From positions 1 through 6,021 of the forward strand of contig CAJCJC010000139.1 of the NCBI GenBank assembly GCA_903970575.1: a DNA stretch of 6,021 nt. The letters run 5' to 3'. This DNA is from Alphaproteobacteria bacterium (GTDB lineage: Bacteria; Pseudomonadota; Alphaproteobacteria; BOG-932; Roseiterribacteraceae). Both the position numbers and the translations under genes were made by a program. The first letter of the stretch is position 1. Each line of letters starts with the position of its first letter. Positions 1 through 4,220 of this stretch are shown in pieces. The notes beneath the pieces are model-generated. The model ran no database searches, was not told the origin of the DNA, and worked only from the letters and a program-made list of their open reading frames with translations.

Positions 1-914
1 AGGACCTGCCCCGCCATGCTGGCCAGCACGACCAGACCGATCCCGCCCAGCGATTGCCGGACCACGTAGATGCAGAAATAGGCGAAGGAGCCAAACCCGA
101 CGCCCTCGCAAAGCTTTTGCGTGAAACCGACCAGCAGGACGCTGAGATAGCGCCGGTTGGATCCGACAAGCTTGAACTGCGCCAGCAACGACATGTGGCT
201 GCTATCCGCCTCGGGCGTGGGAACGGCTCCGGTCGCGAAGACCGTGGTTAGCATCGTGACGAGGCAAATCCCCCCATAGACCCAGGACATCGTCTCATAG
301 CCTTGAATGCCGCCGCCGATCGCCTCGATGAAGGCGCCGGCGAAGGCGCTGATCGACAAGCCTGTCGCCATGAACATCACGCGCCACGACATGATCCTAC
401 GGCGCTCGCCGTCATCGCTGGCGATTTCCGACGCCATGGTGAGATACGGGACCGAATAAAGCGAATATCCGGTAAAGCCTAGGAGAATGATGGCGCTCAT
501 ATAGATTGACTCAGCCAAAGGCGAGCCGAAACGGGGTACATGGAAGAAGAGAACGATGCTCGATCCAGCCAATAAGGCGCCGACGAACATCAAGGGGCGC
601 CGCCGCCCCCAACGGGTCCGGATTCGGTCGGACAACATTCCGACCATCGGATCGATGAACATGATCAATAGCTTGGGGATGAAGATAGCGGTCCCGGCGA
701 GCGCCGGCGGGATCGCCAGATAGTCCGTCATGAAAAGCAGAAGCAGCAGGGCCGGTGCATCGCGAAAAATGCGGTCGCCGATCATGCCGACGCTGAAAGT
801 TGTGAACGCGAGCGTCGACAGGCGGGCGAACGGCGCCCTATCGCCTTTGGCCGCGGTTGAAACGAGAGGAGATTCGATTGTTGGAACGGATGTTTCGTCG
901 GCAAGAAATGTCAT
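1..914 (-). CDS. GPH-family MFS permease, copy 1 (3' end off the window)
   Basis: Inner-membrane secondary transporter of the glycoside-pentoside-hexuronide:cation symporter (MFS_2) family. The frame is open from an ATG at 914 to the left edge, giving 304 complete codons; family members are about 450 residues, so roughly the last third is missing. The hallmark loop between helices 2 and 3 is present: DP at residues 88-89, SDR at 95-97 and GRRRP at 103-107. A second family signature, YSVPYLTMASE, follows later. Many hydrophobic segments are visible, and about 26 polar residues precede the first. The start is supported by GAGAAGG eight nt upstream. It lies 55 nt after the stop of the paralogous permease on the same strand, so the two are probably co-transcribed. 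The two proteins align through the N-terminal half (e.g. LAIPPALAGTAIFIPKL versus LAIPAALAGLAVFIPKL) but are clearly diverged. Family confidence is high; substrate is unknown, and the family name should not be read as proof of a sugar substrate. Confidence 0.9.
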   Translation of the reverse strand, partial: MTFLADETSVPTIESPLVSTAAKGDRAPFARLSTLAFTTFSVGMIGDRIFRDAPALLLLLFMTDYLAIPPALAGTAIFIPKLLIMFIDPMVGMLSDRIRTRWGRRRPLMFVGALLAGSSIVLFFHVPRFGSPLAESIYMSAIILLGFTGYSLYSVPYLTMASEIASDDGERRRIMSWRVMFMATGLSISAFAGAFIEAIGGGIQGYETMSWVYGGICLVTMLTTVFATGAVPTPEADSSHMSLLAQFKLVGSNRRYLSVLLVGFTQKLCEGVGFGSFAYFCIYVVRQSLGGIGLVVLASMAGQV

Positions 915-922
915 AATCGCGG

Positions 923-929
923 CCTTCTC
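923..929 (-). promoter_or_regulatory. Ribosome binding site of permease copy 1
   Basis: On the minus strand GAGAAGG lies 8 nt before the ATG at 914. It fixes this ATG as the start, and it sits in the short gap after the stop of the upstream permease gene, so translation re-initiates from its own site rather than by overlap. Confidence 0.6.
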
Positions 930-969
930 AGTGCGCTGCGCCCAGTTTCGACCCGGAGGCAAACAAGCT

Positions 970-2286
970 CTATTCCGCCGCTTGCCTGAGTTCGAGCGGT
1001 TTTCCGATCGGGAAATTCCGTAGGAAGAGCAAACTCAACAGCAGAATGCCGGGCGCGACCACGCCCATAACCAGCCGAATGCCCAAATGCGCCGTCGCCG
1101 ATTGCGGGATGAAGCCCTCGGTGCTGACCTGGAAATCGAAAAGCTGGAGGATTAGGCCGGTCGCGAGGGCGCCGATGGCGGCCGACGCCTTTTCGCCGGC
1201 CGACCAGATGCCGGAGAGGACGCCGCCACGCTGCAGCCCGCTTTCCTCCTCGTCGCGCACGATGACATCCATCAGCATGGACCAGGCCATGACGAGAAGG
1301 CTGCTCGCGAAGGCGCCGACGAAGAAATTGATGACGAAGGCGGCGGCGATGTCGCCTCGACCAAGAGTCAGATAGACAACTTGCGTCACCGCCATGCCGA
1401 ACACGCAGAATCGATAGGCCAAAAGCTTACCGAAACGCCTGGCGACCCGCACCCAGCCGAACTGAGCCAGGATGCCGCCAACGATCATGACGGAGGCAAG
1501 CTTTGTCAGGATCACGAAATCGCCCCCCACGTGATAGACGACGTAATAAGCGAAGGCGGCCCCAGCGGCGCCGATCGCGATGAATTGAAGACAATAGCTT
1601 CGAAATAACTGGCTGAACGCGCGATTACCGAAGGCTGCGCGAATTCGGGCCAGCAAGTTGACGTCGCTTCGGCTTACGGCCGGGCGGGACCCGACGCCAC
1701 GAACGCCCCACCAGCTTATAACGATGGCGAGGGCGCAAATCGGCGCCAGAATCAGCGCCATGTCCGCATATCCGGTCCGGCCGCCCCCCAGCCTCTCGAC
1801 CAGCAAAGGAGCGGTATTGGCGAGCATGATGGCACCGTAATTAAAGGCCTGACGCCAGGCCATGACGGTCGTCCGCTCATGCGATACGCTCGTGATTTCC
1901 GACCCCATCGTTAGATAAGGGACTGAAAAGGCGGAATAGGCGGTGCTGCCCAGGGCATAGGCCAAGGTGATATAGATCGCCAGCAAGGTCGGCGAGGCGA
2001 TGCCCGGGACCACGAAGACCGCGACGATGCCGGCGGCCGTACCGAGACCGCCCCAGAGCACGAAGGGCCGGCGACCACGCCGGACGCTAGTCACCCGATC
2101 GGACCATGTTCCCATCAGCGGGTCGCAGATCATCACCCAAAGCTTGGGAATGAAAACGGCAAGACCGGCCAGGGCGGCCGGAATCGCCAGCGTATTCGTC
2201 ATGAACGGCATCATGAGAAGCGCGGCGACCTGAAAAAAGATGCCGCCGCCGAGTTGAGCGGTCGCGTACGCCGCCGCCTGACGCAT
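970..2286 (-). CDS. GPH-family MFS permease, copy 2 (complete)
   Basis: Complete secondary transporter of the GPH (MFS_2) family, 438 residues from the ATG at 2286, the usual family length. Family signatures are DP at residues 55-56, SDR at 62-64 and GRRP at 71-74, followed by a YSAFSVPYLTMGSE segment that matches copy 1. Alternating hydrophobic segments across the whole length fit 12 membrane helices. The frame stays open upstream to a TTG at 2322, with a GTG at 2316, which would add up to 12 residues. I prefer the ATG because GGGGA lies 6 nt before it and because it begins just ahead of the first helix; the GTG has GGTGAG 6 nt upstream and cannot be excluded. It is the first gene in the window of the leftward permease operon and is transcribed divergently from the SDR. 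Substrate is unknown; a solute handled by the neighbouring oxidoreductases is a reasonable inference. Confidence 0.93.
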   Translation of the reverse strand: MRQAAAYATAQLGGGIFFQVAALLMMPFMTNTLAIPAALAGLAVFIPKLWVMICDPLMGTWSDRVTSVRRGRRPFVLWGGLGTAAGIVAVFVVPGIASPTLLAIYITLAYALGSTAYSAFSVPYLTMGSEITSVSHERTTVMAWRQAFNYGAIMLANTAPLLVERLGGGRTGYADMALILAPICALAIVISWWGVRGVGSRPAVSRSDVNLLARIRAAFGNRAFSQLFRSYCLQFIAIGAAGAAFAYYVVYHVGGDFVILTKLASVMIVGGILAQFGWVRVARRFGKLLAYRFCVFGMAVTQVVYLTLGRGDIAAAFVINFFVGAFASSLLVMAWSMLMDVIVRDEEESGLQRGGVLSGIWSAGEKASAAIGALATGLILQLFDFQVSTEGFIPQSATAHLGIRLVMGVVAPGILLLSLLFLRNFPIGKPLELRQAAE

Positions 2287-2426
2287 GGATAATCCCCGAG
2301 CAGTCAATACCGTCACTCCCAACTCACCGAATAATGGTTACCATGCCGTGACCGCTTCAGGGCGCAAAGGAAGGCTCCTATAACCCCCTCCTCGTCCATG
2401 CGACATTTGTATCATAAGGGGTCGAC
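2287..2426. promoter_or_regulatory. Divergent intergenic region between permease operon and SDR
   Basis: This 140-nt gap separates two start codons facing away from each other, so promoters for both directions should lie here. ATGGTTACCAT at 2334-2344 is an inverted repeat (5-bp arms, one central base) placed where a regulator could affect both sides. Weak -10-like hexamers for the rightward gene are TATAAC at 2379-2384 and TATCAT at 2410-2415; neither has a convincing -35 partner. The region is slightly richer in A+T than its surroundings. The existence of promoters here follows from gene orientation; the exact elements are guesses. Confidence 0.45.
2416..2421 (+). promoter_or_regulatory. 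Ribosome binding site of the SDR gene
   Basis: AAGGGG lies 5 nt upstream of the ATG at 2427 and is the only purine-rich stretch close to that codon. It supports this start, which also places the Rossmann glycine motif at the usual distance from the N terminus. Confidence 0.55.
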
Positions 2427-3182
2427 ATGAGCCTTGCAGGAAAAACCGTCTTGATCACGGGCGGAACGGGCGGAATCGGCATGGATATCGCCCGCAGCTT
2501 TCTTGAAAAGGACGCCAAGGTCGTTCTTGCGGATTTGAACCAGGAGAAAGGCGAAGCCGCCGCGGCGAGCCTTGGCGGGGCGACATCGTTCATCGTGCTT
2601 GACGTGACGAAGGAAGAATCCTGGGTCCAGGGCATGGCCAAGATCGCCGGCGCCAATGCCCAGCTGCATGCGTTGGTCAATGCCGCGGGGGTGTTCAAGC
2701 CAGGCATTCCGTTTACCGAAATGTCGCTCGACATGTGGCGCTTCCATTTCAACGTCAATCTCGATGGCGCCTTCCTTGGGTGCAAATACGGCATACTGGC
2801 GATGAAGGAGACCGGCGGCGGCTCGATCATCAATCTGTCTTCGGGGCTGGCGCATATCATGCTGACCGACGGCGCCGCCTATTGCGTTTCCAAGGCCGCG
2901 CTGCTGGCGCTGACGCGGGTTGCGGCCAAGGCCGGCGCCAAATTCAAGGTGCGCGTCAACGCGCTGCTGCCCGGCGCCATCGAAACCGACATGATGTGGG
3001 GCAATCTGCGGCCCGGCCTCGAAAAGGACCAACTCGTCGACATGCTGCTGAAACAACATCCGATCGGACGCCTGGGCGTGCCAGAGGACGTAACCCGCGC
3101 AGTCTCATTCCTATGCGACCCGGCGAGCGATTTCATCACCGGCGCATTGCTGGCTGTGGATGGCGGCCAATTGGTCGCCTGA
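2427..3182 (+). CDS. Short-chain dehydrogenase/reductase (SDR), classical type
   Basis: NAD(P)-dependent cytoplasmic oxidoreductase of 251 residues, the typical classical SDR size. Cofactor site: TGGTGGIG at residues 11-18 and NAAG at 85-88. Asp36 at the end of the second beta strand (VVLADLN) predicts NAD(H) over NADP(H). Catalytic tetrad: Asn111 in NVNLDG, Ser139 in NLSSG, Tyr152 and Lys156 in YCVSK. PG at 182-183 and the C-terminal ITGALLAVDGGQ segment complete the fold. No signal peptide. The gene is transcribed away from the permeases and towards the SnoaL-like gene, ending 3 nt from that gene's stop. The likely reaction is interconversion of a secondary alcohol and a ketone; the substrate cannot be told from sequence. 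All catalytic residues are intact. It could equally resemble 3-oxoacyl-ACP reductase-like or hydroxysteroid dehydrogenase-like SDRs, which share these motifs. Confidence 0.95.
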   Translation: MSLAGKTVLITGGTGGIGMDIARSFLEKDAKVVLADLNQEKGEAAAASLGGATSFIVLDVTKEESWVQGMAKIAGANAQLHALVNAAGVFKPGIPFTEMSLDMWRFHFNVNLDGAFLGCKYGILAMKETGGGSIINLSSGLAHIMLTDGAAYCVSKAALLALTRVAAKAGAKFKVRVNALLPGAIETDMMWGNLRPGLEKDQLVDMLLKQHPIGRLGVPEDVTRAVSFLCDPASDFITGALLAVDGGQLVA

Positions 3183-3183
3183 T

Positions 3184-3193
3184 CCCTATAGGG
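3184..3193. repeat. 10-bp perfect palindrome at a convergent gene junction
   Basis: CCCTATAGGG is its own reverse complement. It begins 2 nt after the SDR stop and contains the SnoaL-like gene's stop (TAG on the minus strand). As a hairpin it would have only 3 bp around a TATA loop and no T tract follows, so it is not a convincing terminator. The palindrome is certain; its function is not. Confidence 0.35.
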
Positions 3194-4169
3194 TCCCGTT
3201 ACCGCCGGCCGGCCTGGGGTCCGGCTCGCCCAGCAATTGCCGCCGAACGTCGAGCTCGTCGGCCACGCCCCAACGTTCGACCGACCTGCCATCCACAAAA
3301 CGGACCCAGTCGATGCCGGTGAATGTAATCCGGCGGCCGGTCGCGGGGATGTTCATGAACGGCCCCTTATGCGTCGCGTAATAGCGAATGCGCTCCACGA
3401 CGTAATCGCCCTCTGCGACCTGTTCCAGGATGACATGCGTGAAATCGGGAAACGCCGTATAGAACGCGACGCCGCGACTGCCAGGATAGGTGTCCACGAA
3501 TCCGGTATGGTTGGCCCCGTAATAATGGGAATGCGGAGCTGAAAAGGCGCCGCCTGACATCGGCCCGTACTGATCGATGACCTCATAATATTCCCGCGCG
3601 AGCGCCTTATTGGTTTGCGTCAAATGCGGATCGGGCAAGCCCAGCAATTGCCGACGCAGATCGAGTTCGTCCGCCACGCCCCAGCGTTCGACAGCCTTGC
3701 CATTCTCGAACCGGACCCAATCGATGCCGGTAAAGGTGATCTTGCGACCGGTTCCCGGGATGCCCATGAAGGTATCCATGTGGGTCGCGAAATAACGGAT
3801 GCGTTCGACAACGATGTCGCCCTCGGCGATCTGCTCCAGAATGACATGGGTGAAATCGGGAAACGCCCTGTAAAAGGCCCGGCCGCGCTCATCGGGCGTC
3901 AGGCCGTCAAAGCCGGTATGGTTCGCGCCGTAATATTGGAAATTCGGCGCGACATAATCGCCCCCCGCGTCCGGACCGTCCTTGTCCAGGACCAGATAAT
4001 ATTCGCGCGCGAGCCGCTTGTTGGTTTCGGTGGAGGTTTGCATCGTCATAGCTGGCCTTTCATCCTGCGGCGCCGCTTCAACATCGAATCCATAACCGAC
4101 GGGACCGATCAGCGAAATCGCGGCCACCCTTGAATATCCCAGGAAATCGCGACGGGGAATATCATCCAT
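3186..4169 (-). CDS. Exported two-domain SnoaL-like (NTF2-fold) protein
   Basis: Protein of 327 residues made of two SnoaL-like (polyketide/ester cyclase, NTF2-like fold) domains, residues 49-181 and 186-318, in perfect gap-free register and about 73% identical. Each carries the family core: HTGF, AFPDFTHVILEQ, AEGD, ATH, TGR, TGIDWVRF and ERWGVADELD. Aspartates in the last motif (Asp167 and Asp304) are candidates for acid/base catalysis by analogy with SnoaL, though I have not verified the alignment. The N terminus has RRDFLG at residues 6-11, a moderately hydrophobic stretch to about residue 28 and a VEAAP site, which looks like a twin-arginine signal and implies a periplasmic protein. The chosen ATG has GGAGA 6 nt upstream; an in-frame ATG at 4184 has no such site and would add five residues. 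The gene lies 51 nt downstream of the PQQ dehydrogenase, same strand, probably one operon. Most SnoaL proteins are single-domain, about 130-150 residues, and cytoplasmic. Exact reaction unknown: cyclase, hydratase, isomerase or a binding protein are all possible for this fold. Confidence 0.9.
   Translation of the reverse strand: MDDIPRRDFLGYSRVAAISLIGPVGYGFDVEAAPQDERPAMTMQTSTETNKRLAREYYLVLDKDGPDAGGDYVAPNFQYYGANHTGFDGLTPDERGRAFYRAFPDFTHVILEQIAEGDIVVERIRYFATHMDTFMGIPGTGRKITFTGIDWVRFENGKAVERWGVADELDLRRQLLGLPDPHLTQTNKALAREYYEVIDQYGPMSGGAFSAPHSHYYGANHTGFVDTYPGSRGVAFYTAFPDFTHVILEQVAEGDYVVERIRYYATHKGPFMNIPATGRRITFTGIDWVRFVDGRSVERWGVADELDVRRQLLGEPDPRPAGGNGTL
3216..3614 (-). repeat. Internal tandem duplication, second copy (C-terminal SnoaL domain)
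   Basis: 399 bp encoding residues 186-318 of the SnoaL-like protein. It aligns without any insertion or deletion to 3627-4025, offset by exactly 411 bp. I count 97 identical residues out of 133. Identical residues are often encoded by different codons, e.g. in the TGIDWVRF stretch, so the duplication is old and both copies have been kept under protein-level selection. Confidence 0.9.
3627..4025 (-). repeat. Internal tandem duplication, first copy (N-terminal SnoaL domain)
   Basis: 399 bp encoding residues 49-181 of the SnoaL-like protein, paired with 3216-3614. The copies differ mostly in the segment after the first helix (residues 61-78 and 87-100, versus the same positions plus 137). The C-terminal half of each domain is nearly invariant. 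This suggests a shared active-site or dimer-interface core with a variable entrance. Confidence 0.9.
4056..4061 (-). promoter_or_regulatory. Possible internal ribosome binding site inside the SnoaL-like gene
   Basis: On the minus strand GAAAGG lies 6 nt upstream of an in-frame ATG at 4049 (residue 41, followed by another Met at residue 43). Starting there would remove the whole twin-arginine leader and give a 287-residue cytoplasmic form containing both SnoaL domains. It may be chance or a relic of the original start. Confidence 0.3.
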
Positions 4170-4175
4170 TTTCTG

Positions 4176-4180
4176 TCTCC
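4176..4180 (-). promoter_or_regulatory. Ribosome binding site deciding the start of the SnoaL-like gene
   Basis: GGAGA on the minus strand is 6 nt upstream of the ATG at 4169. It overlaps the codons just after the upstream alternative ATG at 4184, which itself has no purine-rich stretch in front. The downstream ATG is therefore the better start and puts the RRDFLG motif only five residues in. Confidence 0.6.
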
Positions 4181-4220
4181 ACATTGGGCGCCGACGGGAT
4201 GGCGGAATTCATGGCGGGTC

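Noticed and set aside
915..969. Hairpin or small RNA in the gap between the two permease genes
   Set aside because: The only symmetry is GCGC around a single base, which cannot form a stable loop; the gap is explained by the ribosome binding site of permease copy 1.
970..2322. TTG at 2322 as start of permease copy 2
   Set aside because: It gives a 12-residue extension without family similarity, and the nearest purine stretch abuts the codon. The ATG at 2286 has better spacing; the GTG at 2316 remains a weaker alternative.
3203..3226. GC-rich GCCGG/CCGGC hairpin just past the SDR stop as a terminator
   Set aside because: The stem is only about 5 bp, there is no T tract on either strand, and the bases lie within the SnoaL-like coding sequence.
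2378..3298. Long open frames on the minus strand over the SDR gene
   Set aside because: They show no recognisable motifs, have compositions typical of GC-rich antisense frames, and the plus-strand frame has a complete SDR catalytic set.
3615..4133. 172-codon plus-strand frame opposite the SnoaL-like gene
   Set aside because: It mirrors the duplicated domain on the other strand and has no independent motif or ribosome binding site.
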